Origin: Salipiger sp. CCB-MM3
Lineage (GTDB): Bacteria > Pseudomonadota > Alphaproteobacteria > Rhodobacterales > Rhodobacteraceae
Direction of reading: 5' to 3'
Assembly (NCBI RefSeq): GCF_001687105.1
Contig: NZ_CP014595.1
Coordinates: 682,001-746,000, forward strand
DNA: 64,000 bases
Part shown: one piece after another, positions 25,839 through 35,764 of the stretch
Layout of the letters: each line of letters opens with the position of its first letter
Numbering within the stretch: the stretch's first letter is position 1
The notes under the pieces: generated by a model
The model's database searches: none
The model's input: only the letters and a program-made list of their open reading frames with translations
What the model was told of the DNA's origin: nothing
Position numbers and translations under genes: made by a program

Positions 25839-26041
25839 CGCCGCGACTCCCCTCTTGTGATATCGGGGGCGCTTATAGGAAAGATCGCGCCCGCGGGCGA
25901 TAGCCAAAATCCCCGCCAAGGCAGGCCCGCGCTTGGCGCCGCAGCGTTTTTCCCCGGCGGAATGCCGCTTTCCGCAGGTGACATCGCCGCGCCAGAGGAT
26001 AGGGTCGCCGCAAACAGCCCAACGCCAACCGAGGTTTTTGC

Positions 26042-27415
26042 ATGTTTCTGTCCGTCTTCGAGATGTTCAAGGTCGGGATCGGCCCGTCATCCTCGCACAC
26101 GATGGGGCCGATGGTGGCGGCCGGGCGCTTTCTCGACCGGCTGCGCGCCGCGCCTTTCGCCGCCCATGGGCTGCGCGGCTCGCTGCATGGCTCGCTGGCG
26201 TTCACCGGCGTCGGCCATGCCACCGACCGCGCCACCATCCTCGGGCTGGCGGGCTTCCTGCCCGAGACCTTCGATGCCGAGGCCGCCGAGGCCGCGCTGG
26301 CGGAGATCAACGAGACCGGCATGGTGCATCCCGAAGGGCTGGCACCGCTGAAGTTCGACCCCGCCAAAGACCTGCGCTTCGACTACGACCGCAATCTGCC
26401 CGGCCATGCCAACGGCATGATCCTGATGGCCACCGACGCGCAGGGCGACGTGATCGCGCAAGAGACGTATTATTCCGTCGGCGGCGGGTTTGTGCTGACC
26501 GAGGACGAGCTGAGCTCGGGAGAGGACAAGGACCACGGCCCGGCCGTGCCCTACCCCTTCAAGACCGCCGCCGAAATGCTTGAGATGGCCGCGACCTCCG
26601 GCCTCGGCATCGCGGAAATGAAGCGCCGCAACGAGCTGTCGCGCCGCCCCGCCGCCGAGCTTGATGCCGGGCTGCTGCGCATCTCGGAGGTGATGATGGG
26701 CTGTCTCGAACGCGGGCTGGAAGGCGGCGGCATCCTGCCCGGCGGGCTGAACGTGAAGCGCCGCGCGGGCAATATCCACGAGCAGCTGCAGGCCGAGCGT
26801 GGCCGCAATCTCACTGCGCCGCATGTGATCAACGACTGGATGAGCTGCTACGCCATGGCGGTCAACGAAGAGAACGCCGCTGGCGGACAGGTGGTCACCG
26901 CGCCCACCAATGGCGCGGCGGGCGTGGTGCCCGCGGTGCTGCGCTATTGGCTCGACTTCGTGCCCGGCGCCGCCTCCTCGCGCATCCCCGAGTTCTTGCT
27001 AACCGCGGCGGCGATCGGCGGGCTGGTGAAATACAACGCCTCGATCTCCGGCGCCGAGGCGGGCTGTCAGGCCGAGGTGGGCAGCGCCTCGGCGATGGCC
27101 GCCGCCGGGCTCTGCGCCGTCATGGGCGGCACGCCTGCACAGATCGAAAACGCCGCCGAGATCGCGCTGGAGCATCACCTCGGCATGACCTGCGATCCGG
27201 TGAAGGGCCTCGTGCAGGTGCCGTGCATCGAGCGCAACGGGCTGGGCGCGATCAAGGCGGTCTCTGCCGCCTCGCTGTCGATGCGCGGCGACGGCACGCA
27301 TCTTGTCTCGCTCGACGCCTGTATCGAGACGATGCGCCAGACCGGGCGCGACATGGGCCACGAGTACAAGGAAACCTCGCTCGGCGGGCTGGCGGTGAAC
27401 GTGCCCAACTGCTGA
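26042..27415 (+). CDS. sdaA: L-serine ammonia-lyase (iron-sulfur, single chain)
   Basis: 457 residues. The N-terminal [20 protein letters not shown] is diagnostic of the iron-sulfur L-serine dehydratase family, in which alpha and beta domains are one chain. Cluster cysteines are visible in [10 protein letters not shown] and [15 protein letters not shown], and the C-terminal tail ends in VPNC, the Cys that inserts into the active site in this family. It converts L-serine to pyruvate and ammonia. Confidence 0.94.
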   Translation: MFLSVFEMFKVGIGPSSSHTMGPMVAAGRFLDRLRAAPFAAHGLRGSLHGSLAFTGVGHATDRATILGLAGFLPETFDAEAAEAALAEINETGMVHPEGLAPLKFDPAKDLRFDYDRNLPGHANGMILMATDAQGDVIAQETYYSVGGGFVLTEDELSSGEDKDHGPAVPYPFKTAAEMLEMAATSGLGIAEMKRRNELSRRPAAELDAGLLRISEVMMGCLERGLEGGGILPGGLNVKRRAGNIHEQLQAERGRNLTAPHVINDWMSCYAMAVNEENAAGGQVVTAPTNGAAGVVPAVLRYWLDFVPGAASSRIPEFLLTAAAIGGLVKYNASISGAEAGCQAEVGSASAMAAAGLCAVMGGTPAQIENAAEIALEHHLGMTCDPVKGLVQVPCIERNGLGAIKAVSAASLSMRGDGTHLVSLDACIETMRQTGRDMGHEYKETSLGGLAVNVPNC

Positions 27416-27538
27416 CCCTCTCCGAACGGATTAGTGGGACATCCGCTTGCCCCCTCCGCCTGTCCGCCGCCGGAGCGGACGAGAGCGCCCGCCGCACCAT
27501 AACATGCTGTGATACGCATGTTTTTAGCGACGGTTTCC

Positions 27539-28393
27539 ATGGCACGCTCTTCTTCGAGAGACTACCCGGAATTCTACCTCGTCGGCGCGGCGAAAGCCGG
27601 GGCCGAGACGCTGGGCACTTGGCTGGCGCAGCACCCGGAGGTCTTTCTGCCCGAGAACCGCGCGCCGAGATACTTTACCCATTCGGGCAATGATCCGCGT
27701 CCGACCGCCGGCCCCTACGACCGCGAGACACTGGCGACCGCGGTGACTGATGCGGCGGAGTACCTCGCGCTATACGCCGGGCGCGGCGCGGCGATGCGCG
27801 GCGATGCCTCGCCCTGCTACCTTGCCCATTGCGAGGCCGCCAGCCGCATCGCCGAGGCCCGTCCCGACGCGCGGATCGTCATCACCCTGCGCGACCCTGT
27901 GGCCCGCGCCTTCGCGCATTATGCGGATTACCGCGTGCAGGGGCTCGACCCCAGCCCCAGCTTCGAAGAGGCGCTGGCCGCCGAGCCGCAGCGCCTCGCC
28001 AGCGGCTGGAGCGCGTGGCACGGCTACGCGCAACAAAGCCACTACGTAACGCAGCTTCAGCGCTATCTCGACGCCTTCCCCCGCGAGCAGATCCTGTTCC
28101 TGAGCTATGAGGCGCTGCGCGAGACGCCCGCCAAGGTATGGGAGCAGCTGTGCGCCCACCTCGGGCTCGCGCCCGCCGCGATTGACCTCGCCCCCGCCGC
28201 CGCGCCCGAGCCGTCCCAGCCCGGAACCGTGCAGCGCCTGCTCGACCGCGCCCTGCCCGGGCGCACGGCCCCCGCGCCAGCGCTCAGCGAGCGCACCCGC
28301 CGCGCCTTGGCGGGGCGCTATCTGTCGGAACATGCGCCGCTGCGCAGGATGACCGGGCTGGCGCTGGAAAGCTGGTCGACGCCGACCGGCTGA
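27539..28393 (+). CDS. Sulfotransferase domain protein
   Basis: 284 residues. The 5'-phosphosulfate loop region reads FYLVGAAKAGAETLGTWL (usually xxGxPKSGTTxL), with the Lys kept but Thr replaced by Ala-Glu-Thr. The 3'-phosphate motif is RIVITLRDPVARAFAHYADY, typical of bacterial PAPS-dependent sulfotransferases, followed by EQILFLSYEALRETP. It would transfer sulfate from PAPS to an unknown acceptor such as a glycan or lipid. No glycan biosynthesis genes flank it. An ATG at 27509 is an alternative start. Its stop is 3 bases from the convergent acetyltransferase gene. Confidence 0.82.
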   Translation: MARSSSRDYPEFYLVGAAKAGAETLGTWLAQHPEVFLPENRAPRYFTHSGNDPRPTAGPYDRETLATAVTDAAEYLALYAGRGAAMRGDASPCYLAHCEAASRIAEARPDARIVITLRDPVARAFAHYADYRVQGLDPSPSFEEALAAEPQRLASGWSAWHGYAQQSHYVTQLQRYLDAFPREQILFLSYEALRETPAKVWEQLCAHLGLAPAAIDLAPAAAPEPSQPGTVQRLLDRALPGRTAPAPALSERTRRALAGRYLSEHAPLRRMTGLALESWSTPTG

Positions 28394-28396
28394 GGC

Positions 28397-28936
28397 TCAG
28401 CCCAGCCGGTACATGAACAGCGTCGCATCGCGCCGCGCGCCGCCCTCGGGCGCAAGCGCATATTCGGGAATTTCTCCCGCGGGCAGAAAGCCGCAACTGG
28501 AATAGAGATGCTGCGCCGCGTCGCCGCTGCGCGTGTCCAGCGTCACCAGATCGCGGCCCATCTGCTTGGACCGTTCCAGCAGCGCCTGCATCAGCGCCCG
28601 CGCGATGCCGCGGCGGCGGAACGCCGGGTGCACCAGCATCTTCGACACTTCGGCGCGGTGGGTCTGGTTCGGCATCCCCGCGGGCACAAGCGATCCGGTC
28701 CCGACCAGACGCCCCTCAAGGAACGCACCAAAGAGCAGACGCCCGCCAGTGCCGACCTCGGGCAGCAGGCCCCGCCAGAACCCCTCTGCCTCGGCCAAAG
28801 AAAATGGCATCACGAAGCCGACGCTGGCACCATCGGCGACGCAGGCCTGCAAGACCTCGGCGAGAGCGGCCAGATGGCTCTGCGCCTCTGCCAGCCCCAG
28901 CGCGCGGATCTCCACCCCGGTGGTCACATCGCTCAT
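28397..28936 (-). CDS. GNAT family N-acetyltransferase
   Basis: 179 residues. The acetyl-CoA binding motif is KMLVHPAFRRRGIARALMQAL, followed by LDTRSGDAAQHLYSSCGF, the usual GNAT C-terminal segment. The substrate is not predictable. Its start overlaps the stop of the upstream regulator gene by 4 bases, so the regulator and the enzyme are made together and may act on one response. Confidence 0.88.
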   Translation of the reverse strand: MSDVTTGVEIRALGLAEAQSHLAALAEVLQACVADGASVGFVMPFSLAEAEGFWRGLLPEVGTGGRLLFGAFLEGRLVGTGSLVPAGMPNQTHRAEVSKMLVHPAFRRRGIARALMQALLERSKQMGRDLVTLDTRSGDAAQHLYSSCGFLPAGEIPEYALAPEGGARRDATLFMYRLG

Positions 28937-29529
28937 GGCGTCACCAGCACAAGCACATAGTCCGCGGGCTTTTTCTTGCTCAGCGCGGTGAAACGGCTGG
29001 CTCCCTCGAGCCGGTAGCGCAGCGTGTCCCCCGCCGCCATCTCATGCGCCGCGCCTTCGACCTCGACCCGCAGCTTGCCCGACAGCAGATGCAGGTGATG
29101 CTCCAGCCCCGGCACCGGCGAGGCGTCATAGGCGATCTCGGCTCCCGGCGTCAGCGTACAATGCAACATCTCGGCGGCGAGCCCGGTTGCGCCGGGCGAG
29201 ACCACGCGGCGGGTAAAACCGGTTTCGGCATCCTCCCAGACCGGCTGTTCGGCGGCGGGCACATGCGCGGTGAACCCCTCTTCGACCATCGCCATCAGCC
29301 GCGACATGCTGAGCCCATAGGCAAGGCAGAGCTTGCCCAGAACCTCGGCAGTGGGGCTGGTCTCACCCTTCTCGAACCGCGAGAGCGCGGCGCGCGACAC
29401 GCCGCTCTGCTCGGCCAGTTGGTCCAGCGTCAGCCCGCGCTCGCCGCGCAGCGCGGCAAGACGGCGGGCAAGCCGCGCGGCAAAGCCTGACAGGTCATCG
29501 GGCGGGGGCAGGGTTGCTGCATCGGGCAT
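28933..29529 (-). CDS. XRE-type regulator with C-terminal cupin domain
   Basis: 198 residues. A helix-turn-helix of the XRE type occupies about 20-75 (LTLDQLAEQSGVSRAALSRF). It is joined to a cupin domain (PVPGLEHHLHLLSGKLRVEV) that carries likely metal-binding His residues. Such proteins regulate small catabolic or detoxification operons, often their own. The ATG at 29529 follows GGAGCCGATCC. The 86 bases to hypE show no hydrogenase-specific signal, so it probably does not belong to the hydrogenase cluster. Confidence 0.87.
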   Translation of the reverse strand: MPDAATLPPPDDLSGFAARLARRLAALRGERGLTLDQLAEQSGVSRAALSRFEKGETSPTAEVLGKLCLAYGLSMSRLMAMVEEGFTAHVPAAEQPVWEDAETGFTRRVVSPGATGLAAEMLHCTLTPGAEIAYDASPVPGLEHHLHLLSGKLRVEVEGAAHEMAAGDTLRYRLEGASRFTALSKKKPADYVLVLVTP

Positions 29530-29615
29530 GGGATCGGCTCCGGGAATCCATCTCTGATACGAGAAAGATTCCCGAATTTGCACGTGAAAGCAAGTCCCGT
29601 AACGTAGCCCCCGTC

Positions 29616-30674
29616 TCAGCAGATGCGCGGCAGCTGCTCTCCGACCAGCATGTCGACGATCCGCGTGCCGCCAAAGGCGGTGCGGCAGACCACCGGGATC
29701 GGCCCCGCCGCCGCGGCATATCCGATGATCGCCGCGCCCTGCCCCTCGGGCCGCGCGCGCATCGCCGCGAGCGCCGCCTCGGCCTGCTTTTCAGGCACGA
29801 ACATCACCAGCGTGCCCTCATTGGCCAGATAGAGCGGATCGAGCCCCAGAAGCTCGCACATCCCGCGCACCTCGTCGCGGATCGGCAGATCGGCGTCTTC
29901 AAGCGTGACGGTCACCCCCGCCTCCGCCGCCATCTCATTGAGCGCCGAGGCCAGCCCGCCGCGCGTGGCGTCGCGACAGGCGCGTGCATCGGGCGCAGCG
30001 GCGAGCACCGCCTCGATCAGCGCGTTTAGCGACTGGCAGTCGCTTTCAATCGGCGACGACAACGCCAGATCACCCCGCGCGGCAAGGATGGTCGCGCCGT
30101 GATCGCCCAGCACGCCGTTGACCAGCACCGCATCGCCGGGCCGGATATTGGCCGCCGCCATGTCGCGCCCTGCCGGGATCACCCCGACGCCCGAGGTGGT
30201 GATGAAGAGCGTGTCGCAGGATCCCTTCTCGACCACCTTGGTGTCGCCGGTGACGATGCGCACGCCCGCGTTCGCCGCCTCCCGCGCCATCGAGGCCACC
30301 ACCCGGCGCAAAAGCGTGATCTCGCAGCCCTCTTCGATGATGAAGGCCGCCGAGAGCCAGAGCGGCTGCGCGCCGCCCACCGCCAGATCATTGACTGTGC
30401 CGCAGACCGCCAGCTTGCCGATGTCGCCGCCAGGAAACTCCACCGGGGTCACCACGAAACTGTCGGTGGTGAAGGCCAGTTGCGCGCCAGGGGCCTGCAA
30501 GGCGCTATGCATCAGCCGCGCCTGATCCTCGGTCCCGGCGGGCTCGAAGACCGAGGTGAAGACCTCGTCGATGAGATCGCGCATGGCCTTGCCGCCGCCG
30601 CCATGGGCCAGCGTGACCCGGTCGCCGCGAAGACGCGAGGGGTGGCGCGAGGGTTTGGGAGTGAGGGCGTTCAT
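29616..30674 (-). CDS. hypE: Hydrogenase maturation protein HypE
   Basis: 352 residues from an ATG preceded by AAGGAGG. It belongs to the PurM/SelD-like ATPase family: VTLAHGGGGKAMRDLIDEVF at the N-terminus, and RDATRGGLASALNEMA. The C-terminus ends in PRIC; that terminal Cys accepts the carbamoyl group from HypF, and dehydration then yields the thiocyanate that supplies the CN ligands of the Ni-Fe site. Last gene of the hyp set here. Confidence 0.95.
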   Translation of the reverse strand: MNALTPKPSRHPSRLRGDRVTLAHGGGGKAMRDLIDEVFTSVFEPAGTEDQARLMHSALQAPGAQLAFTTDSFVVTPVEFPGGDIGKLAVCGTVNDLAVGGAQPLWLSAAFIIEEGCEITLLRRVVASMAREAANAGVRIVTGDTKVVEKGSCDTLFITTSGVGVIPAGRDMAAANIRPGDAVLVNGVLGDHGATILAARGDLALSSPIESDCQSLNALIEAVLAAAPDARACRDATRGGLASALNEMAAEAGVTVTLEDADLPIRDEVRGMCELLGLDPLYLANEGTLVMFVPEKQAEAALAAMRARPEGQGAAIIGYAAAAGPIPVVCRTAFGGTRIVDMLVGEQLPRIC

Positions 30675-30729
30675 GGCTGAGCCTCCTTGATCTTCAGGCA
30701 TCTGCGGGCATCTGGGGACGGGGCCGCCC

Positions 30730-31869
30730 TTATTCCGCCGCCGCGACGGCACGCGCGCCGCCATAGGTCCAATAGGCCGCGCAGGCGCCCTCGGACGAAA
30801 CCATCAGCGCCCCAAGCGGCGTGTCGGGGGTGCAGCCTCTGCCGAACTGAGGACAGGCGACGGGCTTCATCCGCCCGGTCATCACCGCGCCGCAAGCGCA
30901 GCCCTCGGGCTCTGCCACCTTGGGGCGCGCGCCGTAGCCGATGCCGAATTTGGCCTCGGTGTCCCACGCGCGATAGCCCTCGCGGATGCGCAGGCCAGAG
31001 GCGTCGATCTCGCCAAGGCCGCGCCATTCGAAGCTGGGGCGCGGCTCGTAGACATCGGCGATGGCCGCAAGGCTCACCGGGTTGCCATGCTCGGGCACGA
31101 CGCGGGCGTATTGGTTCTCGACCTCGGCGCGGCCCTCGGCGATCTGGCGCAGCACCATCAGCACCGACTGCAGCAGATCGAGCGGCTCGAACCCCGCAAC
31201 GACGATGGGCTTGCCGAACTCATCGGCGACGAAATCATAGCAGTGGATGCCGGTGACCATGCTCACATGCCCCGGCCCGACAAACCCGTCGAGGATCATA
31301 TGCGGGTCTTCCAGCAGCGCGCGGATCGGCGGCGGCACGGTGATGTGGTTGCAGAAGACCGAGAAATTGCCGATCTCCTCGCGCTTCGCCTGCTGCAGGG
31401 TGAGCGCGGTCGAGGGGGTGGTGGTCTCGAAGCCGAGGCCGAAGAAAACCACCTCGCGGTCCGGGTTGCGCCGCGCCAGTTCCAGCGCGTCGAGTGGCGA
31501 GTAGACCATGCGGATGTCGGCACCGTCGGCCTTGGCCTGCAGCAGCGACTTACGCGTGCCGGGCACCCGCATCGCGTCGCCGAAGGTGCAGAAGATCACG
31601 CCGGGCTGTTCGGCGATCTCGACGCAATCGTCGACACGCGCCATGGGCAGCACGCAGACCGGGCAGCCGGGGCCGTGGATGAACTCGATACCCGCGGGCA
31701 CCAGCTTGTCGAGCCCGTAGCGAAAGATCGCATGGGTGTGGCCGCCGCAGATCTCCATGATGCGCAGCGGGTCGTCGGCGGTGCAGCCGATCTCGGTGCA
31801 GACCGCTTCGATGGCCCGCAGCACGCCCTGCGCGGCCTTGGGATCGCGAAACTCCTGAACGTATCTCAT
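30730..31869 (-). CDS. hypD: Hydrogenase maturation protein HypD
   Basis: 379 residues. All key cysteines are visible: ICGGHTHAIF, HGPGCPVCVLP, and the [4Fe-4S] region CACGAVMTGRMKPVACPQFG with GCTPDTPLGALMVS. With HypC it is the scaffold on which Fe(CN)2CO is built. The start overlaps the hypC stop by 4 bases; hypE follows after 55 bases. Confidence 0.96.
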   Translation of the reverse strand: MRYVQEFRDPKAAQGVLRAIEAVCTEIGCTADDPLRIMEICGGHTHAIFRYGLDKLVPAGIEFIHGPGCPVCVLPMARVDDCVEIAEQPGVIFCTFGDAMRVPGTRKSLLQAKADGADIRMVYSPLDALELARRNPDREVVFFGLGFETTTPSTALTLQQAKREEIGNFSVFCNHITVPPPIRALLEDPHMILDGFVGPGHVSMVTGIHCYDFVADEFGKPIVVAGFEPLDLLQSVLMVLRQIAEGRAEVENQYARVVPEHGNPVSLAAIADVYEPRPSFEWRGLGEIDASGLRIREGYRAWDTEAKFGIGYGARPKVAEPEGCACGAVMTGRMKPVACPQFGRGCTPDTPLGALMVSSEGACAAYWTYGGARAVAAAE

Positions 31870-32174
31870 GCCGTGCCCTCCCCCGCGTGCACCCCGGCAA
31901 GAGCCCTGTCGCCCTCGGCCATTTGCTCCAGCGCCTCCTGCGCCTCGCCCAACTCGCGCAGAGCGATCAGCGTCTCCTGCGCCTCATGCTCGTCGATCAC
32001 CGCCATGGCAAAACCGACGTGGATCAGCACCCATTCGCCCACCAGCGCTTCGAGCGGACGGTCGGCGACGGGCGCGAGCGAGACCTCGCGGCGCACGCCC
32101 GAGACCTCGGCCATGCCCATCTGGCGGCCCGCATCGGTGATCGAGACGATCTGTCCCGGAATGCCCAGACACAT
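31866..32174 (-). CDS. hypC: Hydrogenase maturation chaperone HypC
   Basis: 102 residues beginning MCLGIPGQIVSI; Cys2 is the essential ligand of the family. The OB-fold core ends near WVLIHVGFAMAVIDEHEAQE, and about 25 extra residues follow. It carries the Fe(CN)2CO unit with HypD to the HupL precursor. It lies 3 bases after hupR, so regulator and maturation genes are one transcript. HupF, encoded further upstream, is a second member of this family. Confidence 0.94.
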   Translation of the reverse strand: MCLGIPGQIVSITDAGRQMGMAEVSGVRREVSLAPVADRPLEALVGEWVLIHVGFAMAVIDEHEAQETLIALRELGEAQEALEQMAEGDRALAGVHAGEGTA

Positions 32175-32177
32175 GGT

Positions 32178-33656
32178 TCAGTCCTCCTCTGCCACGGCGG
32201 CATGCGGCTCGATGCCGTAGCGGTCGAGCTTGGCGCGCAGGCCGACGCGGCTGAGCCCAAGCTCCGCCGCCGCCCGCGACTTGTTCCACTTGAGACGGGT
32301 CAGCGTCTCGCCAAGGATGCGCATTTCCATCAGTTCCACCCGGTCCTTCAGCGTGCCCTCGAGTTGGCACAGATCCTGCCCCGAGATCCGCTCGCCGTCG
32401 CGCTGCGAGCCCGCCTGCAGGATCGCGCGCGAGATCAGTTCCGGCCCCAGCGTCATATCCTGCGCGAGGATGAGCATGCGCAGCATCTCGTTGCGCAGCT
32501 CCGGCAGGTTGCCGGGCCAGTCGTAGGCCATGAGGAATTCCAGCGCCGCACGGCTGAGCCCGCGCACCGGCTTGCCGTGGGCGCTGGCGGCGTCATGCAA
32601 GAACCGCTCGGCCAGCAGTTCCACATCCTCGCCGCGCGCCCGCAGCGGCGGCATCGCCAGTTCGGTCACCGCCAGTTCGTAAAAGAGATCACCGCGGAAC
32701 CGTCCGGCCTCGACCGCCGGGCGCAGGTCGGCATGGCTGCCCGCGATCAGCCGAACCCGCGTGGTCAGCGTCTCATGGCCGCCCACCGGCTGAAAGGCGC
32801 CCTCGCGCACGATCCGCAGCAGCGCCATTTGCATGACGTCCGACAGCCCATCGACGCCATTGAGAAAGATCGTGCCCCGGTCGGCCTTTTGCAAAAGCCC
32901 CGCGCGCGCCTGCACCTGCCCCGCCATGGCGCCGCGCTTCACCCCAAAAAGCTCTGCCGCCAACGCCTCATCCGAAAGGCCCGTGCAGTTGAGCTCAAAG
33001 AACGGCCGGTCGGCGCGCAGCGAGCCGTAGTGCATGGCGCGGGCAAGGTCGGTCTTGCCGGTGCCCGGCTCGCCGGTGATCAGCACCGCCACGTCGAAAC
33101 TGGCCACCTGCCGCGCATGGGCAATGGTGGCATTGAGCGGCGAGTTCGCCCCGCGCAGCACCTTGTCGAAGCCAAGCCCCGCCTGCGCCTGCCGTCGCCG
33201 TTCCTCAAGCTTGGCGGTGGCGGTATTGCCCAGATAGCGCATCTCGAGCGAGATCCGCTCGTGGTCGCGCGCCAGTTCGAACAGCCGCGCCGCGTTGCGC
33301 ACCGACATCAAAAGCTGATCGGGGTGCCACGGCTTGGTGATGAACTGATAGATCCCCGCCTCGTTGATCGCATCGATCATGTCGCCGGTCTCGGTATAGC
33401 CGGTGACAATGATGCGCACGGTCTCGGGCCAGCGGTCGCGGATCTCGGTCAGCAGCTCGATGCCGGTCTTGCCGGGCATGCGCTGGTCCGAGATCACCAC
33501 CTGCACCCAATGCTCTTCCATCAGCCGCCACGCCTCTTCGGCGCTGCCCGCCTCGAGCACCGAGAAGTCATCCTCCAGCGCCATGCGCATGGCGGCGACC
33601 GAATGCGGCTCGTCGTCGACGACCAGAACGGTGGGAAGCGCCGGGCCCGCCATCAC
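32178..33656 (-). CDS. hupR: NtrC-like response regulator HupR of the hydrogenase genes
   Basis: 492 residues: receiver domain (phosphate acceptor Asp57 in [13 protein letters not shown]), AAA+ domain (about 165-395) and a Fis-type helix-turn-helix at the C-terminus ([20 protein letters not shown]). Walker A is present as GEPGTGKTD (195-203). The sigma-54 contact loop GAFTGA reads GAMAGQ (242-247) and the Walker B segment reads [10 protein letters not shown], without the usual D-E acids. Rhodobacter HupR is known to act with the housekeeping sigma factor and in unphosphorylated form, and the eroded motifs fit that. It should activate hupSL when H2 is sensed by HupUV/HupT. It sits between hypB and hypC as in R. 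capsulatus. Confidence 0.93.
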   Translation of the reverse strand: MMAGPALPTVLVVDDEPHSVAAMRMALEDDFSVLEAGSAEEAWRLMEEHWVQVVISDQRMPGKTGIELLTEIRDRWPETVRIIVTGYTETGDMIDAINEAGIYQFITKPWHPDQLLMSVRNAARLFELARDHERISLEMRYLGNTATAKLEERRRQAQAGLGFDKVLRGANSPLNATIAHARQVASFDVAVLITGEPGTGKTDLARAMHYGSLRADRPFFELNCTGLSDEALAAELFGVKRGAMAGQVQARAGLLQKADRGTIFLNGVDGLSDVMQMALLRIVREGAFQPVGGHETLTTRVRLIAGSHADLRPAVEAGRFRGDLFYELAVTELAMPPLRARGEDVELLAERFLHDAASAHGKPVRGLSRAALEFLMAYDWPGNLPELRNEMLRMLILAQDMTLGPELISRAILQAGSQRDGERISGQDLCQLEGTLKDRVELMEMRILGETLTRLKWNKSRAAAELGLSRVGLRAKLDRYGIEPHAAVAEED

Positions 33657-34546
33657 TCCGCCGCCTTGACCTGTGCCTTGGCCCGACGCTTGGCCTGTGC
33701 CTCGCTACGCAGCCAGCCGAGAACCTGCTCCAGCCCCTCGCCGGTGCGCGCCGAGACGCGTATCACCTTGATGGTCGGGTTCACCCGCTTCAGGTTGGCC
33801 TCGTAAAGATCGAGGTCCACATCGCAATGCGGCGCAAGGTCCACCTTGTTGAGCAGCGCCAGCCGCGCGGCGGTGAACATATCTGGGTATTTCAGCGGCT
33901 TGTCCTCGCCCTCGGTGACCGAGAGGATGGCGATCTTGGCATCCTCCCCCAGATCGAAAGCGGCGGGGCAGACGAGGTTGCCGACGTTCTCGATAAAGAG
34001 CGTGGTTCCCGGCCTCAGGTCCAGATGCTCCATGGCGTGGCCGACCATATGGCCGTCCAGATGGCAGCCTTTGCCGGTGTTGACCTGCACCGCGGGCGCG
34101 CCGGTGGCGCGGATGCGGTCGGCGTCATTCGAGGTCTGCTGATCGCCCTCGATCACCGCCACGGGTGCCTGCCCAAGTGCGCGGATCGCGGCGCAGAGCA
34201 GCGTAGTCTTGCCCGAGCCGGGTGAGGACACGAGGTTCACCGCGAAGGCATCCAGCTCGGCCAGCCGCGCCCGGTTGGCCATGGCGTAGCGGTCGTTCTG
34301 CGCCAGGATGCCGGTCTCGATCTCGACCAGCCGCTCCTGCGACATGCCCGGCACCTCGACACCCGCCGGACCCTGCCCGAAGTGAATGTCGCCATGGGGA
34401 TGCGCGTGGGAATGGGCATGCGTGTGGTGGTGGCCATGATCATGACTGTGGTCATGGTGACCATGTTGATGATGATGGTGATGCCCATGCTCCCCATGGG
34501 AATGCCCCTCGAGCCTTGCATCGCCGCAGCCGCATACCGTGCACAT
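33653..34546 (-). CDS. hypB: Nickel-inserting GTPase HypB
   Basis: 297 residues. The N-terminus MCTVCGCG is the high-affinity nickel site of the CxxCGC type, and about 20 His residues lie in positions 15-55, a nickel-storage stretch. The P-loop is [11 protein letters not shown], and the nickel/zinc site follows in [12 protein letters not shown]. It delivers Ni to the hydrogenase large subunit with HypA. The His-rich stretch makes the DNA at 34385-34500 look repetitive. It overlaps hypA by 1 base and hupR by 4. Confidence 0.96.
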   Translation of the reverse strand: MCTVCGCGDARLEGHSHGEHGHHHHHQHGHHDHSHDHGHHHTHAHSHAHPHGDIHFGQGPAGVEVPGMSQERLVEIETGILAQNDRYAMANRARLAELDAFAVNLVSSPGSGKTTLLCAAIRALGQAPVAVIEGDQQTSNDADRIRATGAPAVQVNTGKGCHLDGHMVGHAMEHLDLRPGTTLFIENVGNLVCPAAFDLGEDAKIAILSVTEGEDKPLKYPDMFTAARLALLNKVDLAPHCDVDLDLYEANLKRVNPTIKVIRVSARTGEGLEQVLGWLRSEAQAKRRAKAQVKAAE

Positions 34547-34887
34547 CAGATCACCTCCATGTCCTTGATCCGCATTTCATCGCCCCCGTCGGGCATCAGC
34601 TTGCCCCCGCCGCAGTTCGGGCAGGGATCGAGCCGGTTGTCGATCTCGACCTGCGCCATGCAGTCGTAGCAGAGCGCGCGGCCCGGCAGGTCGATCATCT
34701 CCAGCGCCGCGCCTTCGGCCTTGGAGCCACGCATGACGACCTCCCAAGCGAAGGTCAGCGCATGTTTTTCCACCCCGGCGAAGCGGCCGATCTCCAGCCG
34801 CACGCGGGTCACCTTGGCGATAGCGGGATCAGCGGCGGCCTGATCGACCACCTGCCGGATCCCCTCGCAAAGCGACATCTCATGCAT
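34546..34887 (-). CDS. hypA: Nickel metallochaperone HypA
   Basis: 113 residues. [10 protein letters not shown] gives the nickel-binding His2; the zinc site is Cys73, Cys76 (CYDC) and Cys89, Cys92 (CPNC). It works with HypB. Its start overlaps the hupK stop by 8 bases. Confidence 0.95.
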   Translation of the reverse strand: MHEMSLCEGIRQVVDQAAADPAIAKVTRVRLEIGRFAGVEKHALTFAWEVVMRGSKAEGAALEMIDLPGRALCYDCMAQVEIDNRLDPCPNCGGGKLMPDGGDEMRIKDMEVI

Positions 34888-35764
34888 GCTGCACCTCTTT
34901 CAGCCGAAGAGGGCAACAGGGATCGAGAATGTCCAGCAAGAGCGGCCCCAGACCCGATCTTTCCGGCGGCAGCGTGGCGAGGCTGCGCGCCAGAACGCCG
35001 CCCTGCGCCAGCAGCGCATCGGTGGGCGTGCGGCGCTCCAGCGCGGTCACCTGCCCCGCCGCAACCGTCACGCGCACTGCATAAGCGCCGCGCGCCGCCG
35101 GGACCATCGCCCAGCCCGCGCCCTGCAGCACGGCGGGCAGCCTTCCCAGCGCCGCCGCTTCGAGATCATAGAGCCGCGCACAGGCGCGCCAGAGCGGCCC
35201 CCGCCCCTCGCGCGCGGCCAGCGCCGCCAGCGCCGGGTGATGCATGTGCCGCGCCGCGACCGAGTTTTCGACCGGCACATCGTTCCAGACGCTGGCCGCG
35301 TCCACCACTGCCAGACCTTCGGCCACCGCCTCTCCGGGCGCAAAGCATGACCCGATGCGGTAGAGCGCCCGCGCCGCAGGGCGGTCCGACGCGATGAAGG
35401 CATCAAGCTCGGCCAGCCTCTCGGGCGCGCGTCCGGCGGGGCCGAAGAGCGACGTAAGCAGCGCCCGCCCGCCCTGCTGCCAACCCTCGGGCAGCGGCAG
35501 CGGCGCAAGGCCGAACTGCCCCGGCCAGCTGACGTGCAGTTTAAGCAAGTGATCGCGCAGAACCTCCGCCGCGATGCCGCTGCTCTGCACCTCTCGCCCC
35601 AGCGCCGCCGCCAGAGCCGCCGCCTGCGCCGCGCGGCACAGGTTGAAGAGCCGCGGCATCAGCGCCAGCACCTCCTCCACCGACCGACCGGCGACCAGCC
35701 GGGCGACCGGCAGCCCCGGCGCAGCCTGCGCCACGAGGCGCGGAGGGGCGGCGTCGTCAAGCAT
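34880..35764 (-). CDS. hupK: Hydrogenase assembly protein HupK
   Basis: 294 residues. It resembles a shrunken hydrogenase large subunit: the N-terminal RICGVC motif survives only as [10 protein letters not shown] (Cys43), and the C-terminal DPCxxC as DPCCPL (281-286) with no cleavable tail. HupK proteins are thought to act as a scaffold for the Fe unit during HupL maturation; a catalytic role is excluded by the missing cysteines. Position between the hupIJ and hypA genes is the standard one. Confidence 0.85.
   Translation of the reverse strand: MLDDAAPPRLVAQAAPGLPVARLVAGRSVEEVLALMPRLFNLCRAAQAAALAAALGREVQSSGIAAEVLRDHLLKLHVSWPGQFGLAPLPLPEGWQQGGRALLTSLFGPAGRAPERLAELDAFIASDRPAARALYRIGSCFAPGEAVAEGLAVVDAASVWNDVPVENSVAARHMHHPALAALAAREGRGPLWRACARLYDLEAAALGRLPAVLQGAGWAMVPAARGAYAVRVTVAAGQVTALERRTPTDALLAQGGVLARSLATLPPERSGLGPLLLDILDPCCPLRLKEVQHA

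Noticed and set aside
23325..26351. A 1008-codon plus-strand open frame across gor, rpiA and the start of sdaA
   Set aside because: It crosses three real genes in the wrong frame or strand and several intergenic elements, and its composition is typical of shadow frames.
34385..34500. Apparent simple-sequence repeat of CAT/GTG-like triplets
   Set aside because: It encodes the His-rich nickel-binding stretch of HypB, so it is explained by the protein and is not a separate repeat element.
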